DNA from: Pseudobacteriovorax sp.
GTDB taxonomy: Bacteria > Bdellovibrionota_B > Oligoflexia > Oligoflexales > Oligoflexaceae
DNA length: 64,000 bases
Assembly (NCBI GenBank): GCA_013215145.1
Contig: JABSRP010000041.1
Span: 1-64,000, forward strand
Direction: 5' to 3'
Positions within the stretch are counted from its first letter, which is position 1. Each line of letters opens with the position of its first letter. Made by a program: the position numbers and the translations under genes. Positions 17,795 to 27,979 of the stretch are shown here, piece after piece. Under the pieces are notes generated by a model. That model saw only the letters and a list, made by a program, of their open reading frames with translations, was not told the origin of the DNA and did no database searches.

Positions 17795-20700
17795 TTAAGA
17801 GACCTGATCGAAGCTTGGCCTCTGATAAATATTGGGTAGTCTAATTTTAAAGGTAACGCCCTTCCCTAATTCTGTTTGAATCTGAATATCGCCTCCGTAG
17901 TAATCGGTTTTTTCCTTAATAATTGACATACCTAATCCTCTGCCGGAAATATCATTGATATCTTTTTGAGTGGAGAATTCTGGTTCAAATATCAGATGAA
18001 TGGGGTTGTCTATTCCTTTAAGAGACATACCTAACTCGGCTGCGCGGAGCTCTATCTTTTCCTTATCAATTCCACCGCCGTCATCGCTGTATTCAATCAG
18101 GATGTCCTCAGATTGAATTGAAATGGCGATATGGATTTGCCCCCTGGGGTCTTTTTGATTGGCCTTTCTCAATTCCATGGGTTCTATACCGTGATCTAGC
18201 GAGTTTCTGACGGATTGGGTGACGATATCCATAATATCCCTTGCAACCTGGCTTGGAATGATCAGATGCTCGATCCTTTGAGATATACTTACTTCCTTGT
18301 TTAGTTCGCCAGCGATGTCGTCAGCCATAGTTTGGAGACGGGTTATGGATTCTTCGAGTGGAGGACTAGTCAGGCTAGCTAATTGTTTAAGGAGTTTCTC
18401 AAGCAGCAAAGGTTCTTTAATGTCTTGGCGAACCGATTGAGTTAGTAATGCGATGTTTCTTACCACAAAAGAAACCTCGTGGTGCTCATCGTTGGAAGGT
18501 ATAACTAGATCTTCTGCCTGTCCTCTTAGTGATCGTATAAAGGCATCGATGGGTTCTTTGGGTTGTTTCATGAAGGCTTCGATAAGTGACTGCATGCCAT
18601 CTAATTTTGACTCTTTTGCCATGTAGCGGAGAGATTCGATACAAAGTTGATCAAAATTGCTGCTTGACGACCAGACCTTCATTTCACTCAGTTTGAACAG
18701 TGCCTCCTTGAACATGGTGTAAAGCCAGTTTTGCAGATTCGATTTACGAGAAAACATCGCTTTTCCCACGTCATCATAGTCTCTTAAAACAGGTGTCATA
18801 AGTTTCATCAATGCGAAGAATGTTTCGGGACCCACGCCCCTTGCATCTTGAAGCAATCCTTCGCAACTATGAATCATCGTAGAGATATCTTTCAATCCTA
18901 GGAGTCGTGCATTTCCTTTGAGTCTGTGGAGATCTACCAAGAGTGAAAGTCTTTTATCATCTCCAGGATTTCCAATGATAAGGGGAAGTGTGTCTTTTGT
19001 TTTTTCGATGAACTCGTTAAGAAATGCGATGACCTCGGCCGTTCCCAACTTTATAAAGTTTTGCATAATCTCTTGCTGACTTTGCCAGACTTCTTGTTGG
19101 GAGTTGAGTTGATGCTTTGCTTTGATCAGATCCGTCTGGTCGTCAACCACAAAAATGATTTCTATGATTTGTTCGTCTTTGTCAAGTATTGGGGTATAGC
19201 GAATCTGGATTGCCAGAGTTTCTTCCGGAGTGGTGTAATTTACTTGCTGAGGTAGCTTAGTATGATTCAGATCCCACTGAAACATCTCCTCGCCAAATGA
19301 TGAACTTAAAATATTCCTTATGGAAGCTAACTCCTCATCTGTGAGACCTAAGCGATTGAAAAGAAAATTCATAACATTTTTACCGACAACTTCGAAACCA
19401 AATAATAGTTCGCTAAAGTCCGACACAGGATCTTGGACCACCAAGTCAGGACCGATGGTAAAGACAGCTTGCTGCATGCTATGAAGCATGCCCGAAAGCT
19501 CTAGATACTGCTGCCTCACTTTTTCTTCGGCTTTTGCTGTAGCATCATGGGATCTTGTGATTTCTACGTGAGCCTCTGCCAAAGCTTCGTTCTTTTTGAG
19601 GATGATACGATGAGCCTTTGTTTTTTGACGAAACCTCCCAATGGTAAGTAGAAGGACAATGATCACGGCTCCGAGAATGCTGGCTGTGATGCCAAACTTA
19701 GCATGTTCGTTCTCTTTTGACAGGCGGACGAGCTCGTTTTCCTTTTCCAATAACTCGATTTTTTGATTTTTAATTGCCGTTTCGTATTTTTGATCCATTT
19801 CAGCGATGGTTTTGGCTTGATTAGACTCTTGCAGCTCTCGACTTAGGTCATAAAGTTCTTCGAAATACTTAAGGCTGATTTCCGTATGACCTAATTCTTT
19901 ATGATAGCGACTCAGATTTTCCAATGATTCTTTTAGGAAGATCTTCATCTTTGATTCCTTAGCGACGTCATAGGCGTCAGAGTACGCTTTTATGGCTTTC
20001 GAGCTTTGTCCTAAGGTTTCGTAAGCTTTTCCTGAACGTAAATAATTCGTAACCACAGTTAGCTTTCGGCCGGTGATCTTGAGGATGGCAGACGCCTGAC
20101 CAAGGTAAGTTAAGGCAGCATCAGACTGACCTTCTTCAATAAAAATCGCACCAAGAGTTGACAGGGAGTGAGCCATGCCTGATTTGTAATCGATGGCCTT
20201 GGCTGCCTCGATGCTTTTGCTGAGATAGTGTTTCGCATCGTCAAATCGTCCTTGAAGGCGGGCGATTTCGCCAAGGTTTTCATATGTGGTCCATTTAAGC
20301 TTGAGGTCATTGGATTTTTTGTTATTCTTTAGCGAGCGCTTGTAATATGTGATGGCTCTATCGTATGATTTTCTTGATTGATGAATATAACCGATATTAT
20401 TTAGTTTGGAAGCAAGCATATAGGAATAGCCGATTTCCTTATCAGAGTCGATAGATTTCAAATAGTTTTCTAGTGCCTTTTCCAAATCACCTTTGAGATG
20501 ATAGTGTATGGCAATATTTTGATCGATTTTCGATAGGGTCTTTAATCGATCGATAGTCTCGGTGGCGGGATCCATCTTTTCTGCCTGCTTTTTAGCTTGC
20601 AGATTTTTTGCTTGCCCCTCCTCACTCTTTCCCATGTAGTGCAAGATGGTCGCTTCTGCTAAGTTTATTTCGGCGATTAGTTTATGATCATGCTCACGTG

Positions 20701-21121
20701 TCCAATTGAGTGCTGCCTGAAGAAAAGACATCGCTGTGGGGAAGTCCTCGTCTCGCAATGCAATCCATGCTGAGAGATAGTTAGCCTTGGCGCAACAAGG
20801 GTCCTTGATGGCTTCCTTACAACTCTGTTCTTTCACCAACTTCAATAGAGAACTTGCGGATTCATGTTGCCAGGTACGATAATAAGCTTCAGCTGCGATA
20901 AGGCGAAGCTCGGTCACTTTTTTGATTTCTATATCGCTTAACTGGCTTGGGTCATCCATGGTGCGCTCGTAGACATCGATCAGTTGACTGCTATCTGCTT
21001 CAAGCAGCTGTTTCCAAGTATTCGTGTCAATCCTTTTCTTGGACTGCGAGAATACTTGACTGCAAGTGACTAGATAAATCCCTAGGCAGTATAGCCAGCT
21101 ATGTCGTCGTTTTATGTTCAC
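17795..21121 (-). CDS. Exported-TPR sensor, CheA-like hybrid kinase with HPt domain
   Basis: An 1108-aa sensor kinase. A signal peptide (to VFSQ) is followed by about 420 residues of TPRs in the periplasm (for example KALENYLKSI, DRAITYYKRSLK), a transmembrane helix near 475-497, a coiled coil and a PAS-like segment. An HPt-type domain holds the phospho-His motif LHRLKGNARLLG near 730. A CheA-type ATPase has N-box RNSLDHGIEP near 970, DDGGGID near 1015 and GRGLGMS near 1062. The chain ends there with no CheW-like domain, so it is not a standard chemotaxis CheA. It probably passes phosphate to a separate response regulator; none is adjacent. The gene converges with the SET gene 26 bp away. Confidence 0.9.
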   Translation of the reverse strand: MNIKRRHSWLYCLGIYLVTCSQVFSQSKKRIDTNTWKQLLEADSSQLIDVYERTMDDPSQLSDIEIKKVTELRLIAAEAYYRTWQHESASSLLKLVKEQSCKEAIKDPCCAKANYLSAWIALRDEDFPTAMSFLQAALNWTREHDHKLIAEINLAEATILHYMGKSEEGQAKNLQAKKQAEKMDPATETIDRLKTLSKIDQNIAIHYHLKGDLEKALENYLKSIDSDKEIGYSYMLASKLNNIGYIHQSRKSYDRAITYYKRSLKNNKKSNDLKLKWTTYENLGEIARLQGRFDDAKHYLSKSIEAAKAIDYKSGMAHSLSTLGAIFIEEGQSDAALTYLGQASAILKITGRKLTVVTNYLRSGKAYETLGQSSKAIKAYSDAYDVAKESKMKIFLKESLENLSRYHKELGHTEISLKYFEELYDLSRELQESNQAKTIAEMDQKYETAIKNQKIELLEKENELVRLSKENEHAKFGITASILGAVIIVLLLTIGRFRQKTKAHRIILKKNEALAEAHVEITRSHDATAKAEEKVRQQYLELSGMLHSMQQAVFTIGPDLVVQDPVSDFSELLFGFEVVGKNVMNFLFNRLGLTDEELASIRNILSSSFGEEMFQWDLNHTKLPQQVNYTTPEETLAIQIRYTPILDKDEQIIEIIFVVDDQTDLIKAKHQLNSQQEVWQSQQEIMQNFIKLGTAEVIAFLNEFIEKTKDTLPLIIGNPGDDKRLSLLVDLHRLKGNARLLGLKDISTMIHSCEGLLQDARGVGPETFFALMKLMTPVLRDYDDVGKAMFSRKSNLQNWLYTMFKEALFKLSEMKVWSSSSNFDQLCIESLRYMAKESKLDGMQSLIEAFMKQPKEPIDAFIRSLRGQAEDLVIPSNDEHHEVSFVVRNIALLTQSVRQDIKEPLLLEKLLKQLASLTSPPLEESITRLQTMADDIAGELNKEVSISQRIEHLIIPSQVARDIMDIVTQSVRNSLDHGIEPMELRKANQKDPRGQIHIAISIQSEDILIEYSDDGGGIDKEKIELRAAELGMSLKGIDNPIHLIFEPEFSTQKDINDISGRGLGMSIIKEKTDYYGGDIQIQTELGKGVTFKIRLPNIYQRPSFDQVS

Positions 21122-21422
21122 GCTGTCTCAAAATCCTGTTTCACTCGCCCTTTTCCTGTATCGGATTTTTTTTTAACGAGATTAGGGTTTTAAGGTCCAA
21201 GAAGGGTATTTGGGCTTTGGTTGGTTCCCTAAGCTTGTCTCCTAAGGTCTGATACCAAGATTTACCCATAATTTTACATCTTCCAGCCATGAAAGAATGG
21301 GTGTTTTTTTGTGATCTTTTCACTCAACAAGTATACAATCTCTGCCGAAGGCCCCTAAGTGTGGCAGCTAGTAAATAGGGTTTATGTACCTATTTAGAAA
21401 GACACTATGGAGGTTTTTTCTT

Positions 21423-22460
21423 ATGCTTATGAAGATGGTCGGGCTGATGATTCTCACTCTGGCGAGCATAGCATCGAATGTTGCGGAAGCTCAAGCTAGC
21501 TCTGAAGCTCTCGCTGAAACGTATAAATCCGATTTTCAGCGTCCCAAGGGACCCGTACCTGGATTGGATGAGGAAAACCCACGAAAGCAGTCGGTCATTA
21601 AACTGGGCTATATGCTGTTTTTTGACCCTAGGATATCAAGTTCCGGTTCCCTCTCCTGTGCTAGTTGCCATAATCCTGCGCTGGGTTGGGAAGATGGCTT
21701 AGCTTTAGGCCATGGTCACGGCATGAAAAAGCTTCCGCGCCATACTCCCACCATCCTTAATCTTGGTTACTCAGAGGCTGAGGCGTTTTTCTGGGATGGA
21801 AGAGCTGAGTCACTTGAAGCTCAAGCTCTGGGTCCTATAGAAGCCGCGGGTGAGATGAATATGCCGCTTGATCAGATGGTAAGGACTCTCGAGTCTATCA
21901 AAGGGTACGACGTGTTATTCAAACAAGCTTTTGGTGATGGAAAAGTGACAAAAGAGCAAGTGGGCAAAGCACTTGCTGATTACCAGCGTACCATTGTCTC
22001 GAAAGATGCTCCTTTCGATCTTTGGCTAAAAGGTGATAAGAACGCTATTGGGGAATCAGCAAAGCGTGGTTTTGTGCTATTTAACGAGAAGGCTAACTGT
22101 GCGGTTTGTCATTCTGGTTGGAGATTTACTGACGATGGTTTTCATAATATTGGTATCGGTGATGACGATGTGGGCCGTGCGAAGGTCCTAGATTTTGAAA
22201 TTCTTAGGCACGCATTTAAGACTCCAACATTACGCAATATTGATTTGAGAGCCCCTTATTTTCATGATGGCTCGGCGGCTACACTTGAAGATGTCATCGA
22301 GTTGTACGATAAAGGTGGCAACAAGGATTCCCCATCTCTATCGTCTGAAGTAAGGCAGTTAAATTTAACAGGCCGAGAGAAGAAAGACTTAGTCAATTTT
22401 CTAAAAACCCTGACTAGTAAAGATAATGGAATAGTTATCCCCACTTTACCAAAAAAATAG
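21423..22460 (+). CDS. Di-haem cytochrome c peroxidase/MauG-family protein
   Basis: A 345-aa periplasmic protein with two c-type haem sites, CASCH at residues 79-83 and CAVCH at 226-230, and the family motifs FFDPRIS, LGHG, RHTPTILN, FFWDGRAESLEAQ and the C-terminal FKTPTLRNI and APYFHDG. It reduces peroxide with electrons from small carriers, or oxidises protein residues in the MauG branch. The ATG at 21423 follows GGAGG by 9 bases and begins a signal peptide ending VAEAQA; the ATG at 21384 lies before that SD and is rejected. It leads a tight operon with two cupredoxins and a sensor kinase, and the cupredoxins are its obvious candidate electron donors. Confidence 0.93.
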   Translation: MLMKMVGLMILTLASIASNVAEAQASSEALAETYKSDFQRPKGPVPGLDEENPRKQSVIKLGYMLFFDPRISSSGSLSCASCHNPALGWEDGLALGHGHGMKKLPRHTPTILNLGYSEAEAFFWDGRAESLEAQALGPIEAAGEMNMPLDQMVRTLESIKGYDVLFKQAFGDGKVTKEQVGKALADYQRTIVSKDAPFDLWLKGDKNAIGESAKRGFVLFNEKANCAVCHSGWRFTDDGFHNIGIGDDDVGRAKVLDFEILRHAFKTPTLRNIDLRAPYFHDGSAATLEDVIELYDKGGNKDSPSLSSEVRQLNLTGREKKDLVNFLKTLTSKDNGIVIPTLPKK

Positions 22461-22470
22461 GAGTATTTAT

Positions 22471-22809
22471 ATGAAACGGTTCTTGAGTTACAGTTGTGCA
22501 TTTATATTTACGCTATTTACCAGTCATGCTTATGGATCTAAGTCACATACCATAGGCCAGAAGGGTAAGATTTTTAATCAGGAGGGGAATAAAGTCACTG
22601 AGATCAAAATTAAAAAAGGCGAGAGTATTACCTTCGTAAACGACGATAACACTCCTCATAATGTGTTTTCCATGACCAAAGATCACAAATTCAATCTTAA
22701 GATTCAACAGCCCAACTCAAAAAGTAGTCAGACCTTCGATAAGCCAGGAGAGGCCATCGTGCGCTGTGCCATACATCCTAAAATGAAGCTCAAGGTCATT
22801 GTGGAATAG
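22471..22809 (+). CDS. Plastocyanin-like cupredoxin
   Basis: A 112-aa exported blue-copper protein. A signal peptide (to HAYG) is followed by one cupredoxin domain of about 88 residues. Type I copper ligands are visible: His in NTPHNVF, then Cys, His and Met in VRCAIHPKMKL. The ATG has AGGAG 7 bases upstream and lies 11 bp after the peroxidase. It resembles the small plastocyanin-like proteins annotated near MauG-type peroxidases. Its probable role is periplasmic electron transfer to or from the neighbouring di-haem protein; that pairing is inferred from context. Confidence 0.88.
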   Translation: MKRFLSYSCAFIFTLFTSHAYGSKSHTIGQKGKIFNQEGNKVTEIKIKKGESITFVNDDNTPHNVFSMTKDHKFNLKIQQPNSKSSQTFDKPGEAIVRCAIHPKMKLKVIVE

Positions 22810-22820
22810 GAGCTATTGAA

Positions 22821-23303
22821 ATGACTAGAATTCAAAGGTGTTCTTTCCTTGTTGCGATGATGTTACTGGTATTTTCATTTCATCTGAGTGCAAAACCTGG
22901 TCAGAAATCGAAAGTGCCTGACGCCGTCGCATTTAAGATAAAGCTGAAAACAGAAGGGCATAATATTTCCTTCGATAAAACTGAAATTTCGGTAAAAAAA
23001 GACCAGCTAGTGGCCATGACTTATGAAAATCTGGCAGCTAAGGACTCTGAGATTCTTCATAATGTCGCTATTGTTGCGCCGCATGCAAAAGACGAGGTGT
23101 TTAGAGTTCTGCAATTAGCAGAATACGACTTAAGTTCCGTGAAAAAACTGAAATCTGTGCTGGCAATATCAAAGTCTTTGGCTCCTGGAGAATCTGATAC
23201 GATTAAATTTAAGCCCACAGAGAAGGGAGTGTACCATTACATCTGCCTTATGCCCGGTCATGGCGATATGCTGGGGATGACGGGAACGATAAAGGTGGAG
23301 TAA
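22821..23303 (+). CDS. Azurin-like cupredoxin
   Basis: A 160-aa exported protein: signal peptide to LSAK, then a copper domain ending YHYICLMPGHGDMLGMTGTIKVE. The copper ligands are His in ILHNVAI and Cys, His and Met in the C-terminal loop, spaced longer than in the preceding cupredoxin, as in azurin and auracyanin types. A GGAGCT site precedes the ATG. Its stop codon overlaps the next start (TAATG), so the kinase that follows is translationally coupled. Two different cupredoxins next to a peroxidase suggest either two electron donors or one donor and one copper or redox sensor. Confidence 0.88.
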   Translation: MTRIQRCSFLVAMMLLVFSFHLSAKPGQKSKVPDAVAFKIKLKTEGHNISFDKTEISVKKDQLVAMTYENLAAKDSEILHNVAIVAPHAKDEVFRVLQLAEYDLSSVKKLKSVLAISKSLAPGESDTIKFKPTEKGVYHYICLMPGHGDMLGMTGTIKVE

Positions 23304-25402
23304 TGGGTTTGAATCGACGTTTTGCGAGATTACTGGTAAAGTCATGGATAGCTACAGTTCCCACTATTGCTGCCATAGTGTATGTCTGTTTTGACAGTTA
23401 TCGCAATACCAATGATACCGTTTCTGATCTTAACGTCAGTGCCGCATTTTCTGAAAAAAGTCTTAGGTTACCTGAACTTATTTCCATCCAATAGCAGGCT
23501 ACTGTATCCATGGTCCTCGATCCCGAAACCTTAGCCGTAGTCTCAGAACAAAAGATTGCCGCCTATGACGAGATGATGACCATTCTTAATACGATTCAAG
23601 AGTCTGCCCCTAATTACCAAATATCGCGCTGGATTCTTTTGATCCGCAATATTGATGAAACACAGATTCAACCCATTGAGACGCGCATTTTAGAGAAACT
23701 TTTCGAAGATGATTCTGCAGCAAAAAAGATCTATCTTGGTGAATATCAAGAGGCAAAATCAGAGTTGAAAAAAGCATTTAATGGGTTGGTAACAGAGCTT
23801 GATGCGTACTCGAAACAAAGAGTAAAAACCGTCATGGAACGTAGTGAAAACAAACTACTAAAACACATTTTGGTCCTGGTTTCTGGGGTTTTTATCGTCT
23901 TGCTCTTTTTATCGATCCTTTCGAAAAAGACTGCTGACGGTGAGGCAGATATCGAAATTTTACTCGGAAGTATTCGTGAAGGTCTCTTCTACTTTGATAA
24001 AAACGGAATCATCTCGTCTCGAAGCTCCGAAGAGCTTGTGAGTCTTTTGCCAGGTGCTGATGAATGCCGATCTTTGGAAGAATTTTTCCGACGATTTACT
24101 AATGATTTTTCGGAAAATAACTATAAAACCGCAATGAATTTATTTTGGCAAAACTCTGACGATGGATTTTATAGTTCTTTCGATGACACCTGTACCATGC
24201 TACCTAATCAAATTTTGAGGAGCGACAACGATCAGAACAGCGTTGCCACCCTTGCGATCAAATATAAGCCGACCTATCATAGACAGTCCACTGTGATCGA
24301 CAAGATTGTCGTCGGAATCGAAGATGTCACTGACAAATTGGCCTTAGAGCGGCAACAAGAGCAGCAGGCCTCCCGAGTGGATCGCATTCAAAAGGCCACA
24401 AGTAACGTCGAAGCCTTTAAAAACTTTGTCGCGGAAGTCATTGTTAAGAAGCGCTCTATCGATCAGTGCTTTGCTCAAAAAGGCGATCCTTTGATACTGG
24501 CTCGCGATCTACATACACTCAAAGGTAACTTAGCTATGTATGCCTTTTCCGATATTGCCGCTAAGATACATGTTTTAGAAGGAACCGAACTTTGTAGCAA
24601 AAGCAATGATTGCCGTGAAAAATGGGAAAGGATCAAGGATCAGTGGAAGTTTGAAAGCATTGATATTGAAAACGTTATTGGCTTAAGGCAATTCGACAAC
24701 AAAATACTAACCAGTCGCAAAAAGATTGATAAACTCAAAGCTGTGGCAGAAAAGTATCCTGAGTTAAAAGAGACTGTCAGCTCCTTGGAGCTCTATCCAC
24801 TAGAGGAGGTATTCCAAAAGTATGTGGATTTAGTTCGACGACTGAGCGAAAAAGACGCTTATAAAGCTGCTGAGATCACATTCGACAAATCCAGTGCCGA
24901 ATTACGATTTGCCGAGATCAAAATGATTGATAACGGTCTGATTCATATTATTCGCAATTGTTTTGATCATGGAATAGAAGACGCTCCTACTAGATTTGCT
25001 GCCGGAAAATCCGAGGCGGGAGTGATTCAAGTGTCGTGTTTTCGGACAAAACGTCAGGAACTCCATCTCACGATAAAAGACGATGGAGCCGGTATTGATG
25101 GGGAAAAACTTGCTAAAGTAGCACTGGAAAAATCCATCATCACTTTGGAAGAGTACAAAACTATGTCGGAGCAGAGTAAAATTGAATTGATCTTCCGTGA
25201 TTCCCTATCCAGTAGAGAACAAGCTACAGAGATCTCGGGCCGTGGTGTTGGTATGAGCGCTGTCCTTGCAGAAGTGAAGGCATTAGGAGGGATCCTAACT
25301 GTATTTTCTCATCAGGGGCAGGGAACTCAGTTTGAAATAACCGTACCCCTTGGCCAGGATAGTAAGGCTTTGGACAGCGAAAAACTCATGGCAAACGGCT
25401 AA
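23303..25402 (+). pseudogene. CheA-like sensor kinase interrupted by an in-frame amber codon (pseudogene or readthrough)
   Basis: Two open stretches in the same frame, 23303-23491 and 23495-25402, are divided only by TAG at 23492-23494. Read together they make one normal membrane kinase of about 699 aa: transmembrane helix 1 near residues 16-32, a helical periplasmic part, transmembrane helix 2 near 195, a PAS-like region, an HPt motif (DLHTLKGN near 403), and a CheA-type ATPase (RNCFDHGIED, DDGAGIDG, SGRGVGMS). No CheW domain follows. The downstream ATG at 23510 has no SD and would lose the first membrane helix. The stop context is CAA TAG CAG. Gene decay, sequence error and readthrough all remain possible. 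It is the last gene of the peroxidase/cupredoxin operon, so a redox signal is likely. Confidence 0.8.
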
Positions 25403-26952
25403 TCCTCGGAGTCCTTGTCAGATCTCATTGGCACGGTGCCTTGGTTTTTTTCAGTATTTGGGTTTTCATCAGTCACATCACGCACGTCAGCGAGGGGGCT
25501 GATCTCTTCCACCAACCTTGGCGGTAATGCTGGCTCTTTATGCGACATGTCTGAGCCTATATTTGGGCTGTCATCGTAGGCAACGCGTTGTATCTGACGG
25601 GTATAGTCGTGAGCTGCCAACAGCGCTGTGGTATTGTCCCGAATTCTCCGTACTAATGCCTCTTGGTCCTTTGTCAGTGGGACCTCCCGATCTTGACGCA
25701 GATTATGGGAATGCTCCTGGTTTTTGAGTTCAACGGGAGCTGTGGCAAGACGAATAGGAGCAGGACTTTCCGTTCTTTCTTGTAAGGCTGCTTCGGATTG
25801 AAGTTTTGGTACGAATTGGGCTTGTTGGTCTATGGGGATAAAGCTCGTCTCTTTTATGGTAACGATTTTGGGGATAGCAGACTGAGGAGCATGAATTGAG
25901 TCTTCTACTTTCTTAGTGGCATGATCAGTGGCCCGTCTATTCAGAGTCTCTAAATCAGTACCTAGTAGATTTTCGCTGTTTTTAGGCTGTTTTTTCTCGA
26001 ATAGGTGCTTCTGCATGCGTTGCCGATCGAACACTCTCTCGCTTTCACGGCTGATGTTATCTATATGAAGAGCATAATTTGCTTCGTAGCTTTTCTTATA
26101 GAAATCCAAAGACTCGATGTGTTTAACGATCATTGGTAAAACAATTTCTTTTTGTTGTTGAATGAGTTGATCAAAATGTTTGGCAACTCTTTCTTTGTTG
26201 ACTTGTGATGCCTCGACAACTTTATCTTGGAAATTCTTATCCCTCATAAATTGCTGCTGATAGAGGGTTTCTTCGAGAATCACTTTTTGAAAAAAGTTGC
26301 GGAAAAAGTGTGTGGTCTCGATCAATTGCTTATCGAGATCCTGTTTCCATTTTACGTCAGCGATTCTTTTTTCGTAGACCTGATCAAAAACTTTTAGCTC
26401 ATTGGGTTTTTTCAATTCGTTCACATAAGGGCTCTCGAGCTTATCTTTGAATTGGGCAGCGACACGATGGAGATGCTCAAGACGTCCCTCAACATGAAAT
26501 GACATAAACTCTCTAGTGTCGAGCCATCGTTTTTCTGCGACGTTGAGAAACATATAGTGATAAGAAAGGGTGCGCATATAGACTCTTTCGAAAAGAAGAG
26601 CCGTAAAGTAAGCGGATATGCGATCTTGATGGGCGTAAGCTTCGACGATGGAGTCCTCTAAATTAAGTCGGTATAACTGCCAACGAGCTAGGGCGGCCTT
26701 CACGAGGGCTCGCTCCTTTTGCATCCTCCAAAACTCGTTCATGAGAGGAGTAAGGTCAGCCGCAAAGGTCTTAGTTCGCTCGGAGATGTCAGTCATCAAA
26801 GCTGGAGGAAAGCCCGGCCAGTCTCGTTGATTGGGAGGTGGAGGTGCCTTTTCGGGTAAATGAGACGGCTCGCTGAAAGCGGGATTCGGTCGAATCTGCG
26901 ATGCGAAACTATCAATATCAATGGCAAGGGGCTCTGGAATTTTCTTAACCAT
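25399..26952 (-). CDS. Large helical protein of unknown function
   Basis: A 517-aa soluble protein, with no signal peptide or membrane segment, that I do not recognise. The ATG at 26952 is chosen for the excellent GGAGGTG just upstream; an upstream in-frame ATG at 27009 is poorer. Residues 1-50 are proline-rich and disordered. Residues 50-330 are continuous amphipathic helix rich in Phe, Tyr, Gln, Lys and Glu (KRWLDTREFMSFHVEGRLEH, IQQQKEIVLPMIVKHIESL), and the last ~190 residues are again low-complexity and charged. Its 3' end overlaps the convergent kinase by 4 bp. A structural or cell-cycle scaffold is possible, but nothing proves it. Confidence 0.7.
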   Translation of the reverse strand: MVKKIPEPLAIDIDSFASQIRPNPAFSEPSHLPEKAPPPPNQRDWPGFPPALMTDISERTKTFAADLTPLMNEFWRMQKERALVKAALARWQLYRLNLEDSIVEAYAHQDRISAYFTALLFERVYMRTLSYHYMFLNVAEKRWLDTREFMSFHVEGRLEHLHRVAAQFKDKLESPYVNELKKPNELKVFDQVYEKRIADVKWKQDLDKQLIETTHFFRNFFQKVILEETLYQQQFMRDKNFQDKVVEASQVNKERVAKHFDQLIQQQKEIVLPMIVKHIESLDFYKKSYEANYALHIDNISRESERVFDRQRMQKHLFEKKQPKNSENLLGTDLETLNRRATDHATKKVEDSIHAPQSAIPKIVTIKETSFIPIDQQAQFVPKLQSEAALQERTESPAPIRLATAPVELKNQEHSHNLRQDREVPLTKDQEALVRRIRDNTTALLAAHDYTRQIQRVAYDDSPNIGSDMSHKEPALPPRLVEEISPLADVRDVTDENPNTEKNQGTVPMRSDKDSED

Positions 26953-27239
26953 TTTCACCTCCGTAAAAACAGGTAATCGGCGGAAATATCGCTCATGATG
27001 ACCGATCATTTTCCCTTAAGAAAGGCTCGATAATAGTCAATAAATACAGGTCTTTAAGTGCGGCAGTCGCCGTCTGCAGTAACCGAATAAAATGCTCTTG
27101 TTTCGGGGCCTCAAGTGTTGCTTTTGATTTTGTCGACTCTCAAAAATATAGCCCGAGAATTTCGATGGTTACCAAAAAATATCTATAGTTTCCGCCCTAA
27201 GGGCTCGATGACAGAGATAGACGGGTGGGGAGGTTCGTC

Positions 27240-27944
27240 ATGAGTTTAGGCAAAATTTTGATTGTTGAGGACATGGAAGACACGAGGTTTTTGGTATCTC
27301 GGGTGTTGGGGCGGGCCGGTTTCTCTATCCTCGAGGCGAAAGACGGAAAGACAGCAGAAGTTTCGCTGAGCCGGGAAGGCAACATTGATTTGGTCATTCT
27401 CGATATTGGCCTTCCTGATACGGACGGCTACGCGCTAGCAAAAAAGATATCCAAGGCGTTGAACGGCTGTAAGATTTGCTTCATGTCTGGAAAAAAAGAA
27501 AAGTCAGAGGTCTTAAAAGCGATTGCTTGTGGAGGGGATGATTACATTGTCAAACCTGTACTCCCCGAACAGCTGCTATCACGTGTTGGCAATTTATTAG
27601 ACAAGGAAGAGCTTGTAGAGAGCTACCATCAGCTGGAATGCAAAATGAAGGCTAACCTTGTGGGCAGTAAAATTGTTCCTGATATTCAGATTCAGGCGAT
27701 TGGAGAGGCTGAGGTAACGGTTTTTTCCACCGCGCGCTTTGCCGATGGTACCCACTTGAATGTCGAGTCTCCCAAACTTCAAGCTCTACTAAAGCGCAGT
27801 CAATCCGGTGTTATCCTTAGAGTTTCCCACTGTGAACGGCAAGGTTACGGGCGTTACCTGTTACAATGTCATTTTGTGGGGTTATCGGAGCAGGAGTCCG
27901 CTCAGTTGCGCGCGTTTGTGATCCGCGGCCGCTATGCAGCCTAG
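27240..27944 (+). CDS. Response regulator with C-terminal PilZ-like domain
   Basis: A 234-aa protein. The receiver domain (residues 1-118) has the acidic pair E10/D11, phospho-acceptor Asp55 in VILDIGLPD and Lys105 in YIVKP. The remaining ~110 residues form a beta-rich domain ending YLLQCHFVGLSEQESAQLRAFVIRG, which resembles the end of PilZ domains, but the c-di-GMP signature (RxxxR and D/NxSxxG) is not convincing, so binding is doubtful. The ATG at 27240 follows GGGGAGG by 6 bases. No kinase is adjacent. Candidate upstream partners are the orphan CheA-like kinases in this window, by inference only. Confidence 0.85.
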   Translation: MSLGKILIVEDMEDTRFLVSRVLGRAGFSILEAKDGKTAEVSLSREGNIDLVILDIGLPDTDGYALAKKISKALNGCKICFMSGKKEKSEVLKAIACGGDDYIVKPVLPEQLLSRVGNLLDKEELVESYHQLECKMKANLVGSKIVPDIQIQAIGEAEVTVFSTARFADGTHLNVESPKLQALLKRSQSGVILRVSHCERQGYGRYLLQCHFVGLSEQESAQLRAFVIRGRYAA

Positions 27945-27979
27945 CCGTAAACACACGGCTAAGCCACTGTGATAGGCTA

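Noticed and set aside
21141-21323. 60-aa minus-strand frame just upstream of the TPR kinase
   Set aside because: No SD, no domain, Lys-rich random-looking sequence; more likely leader region.
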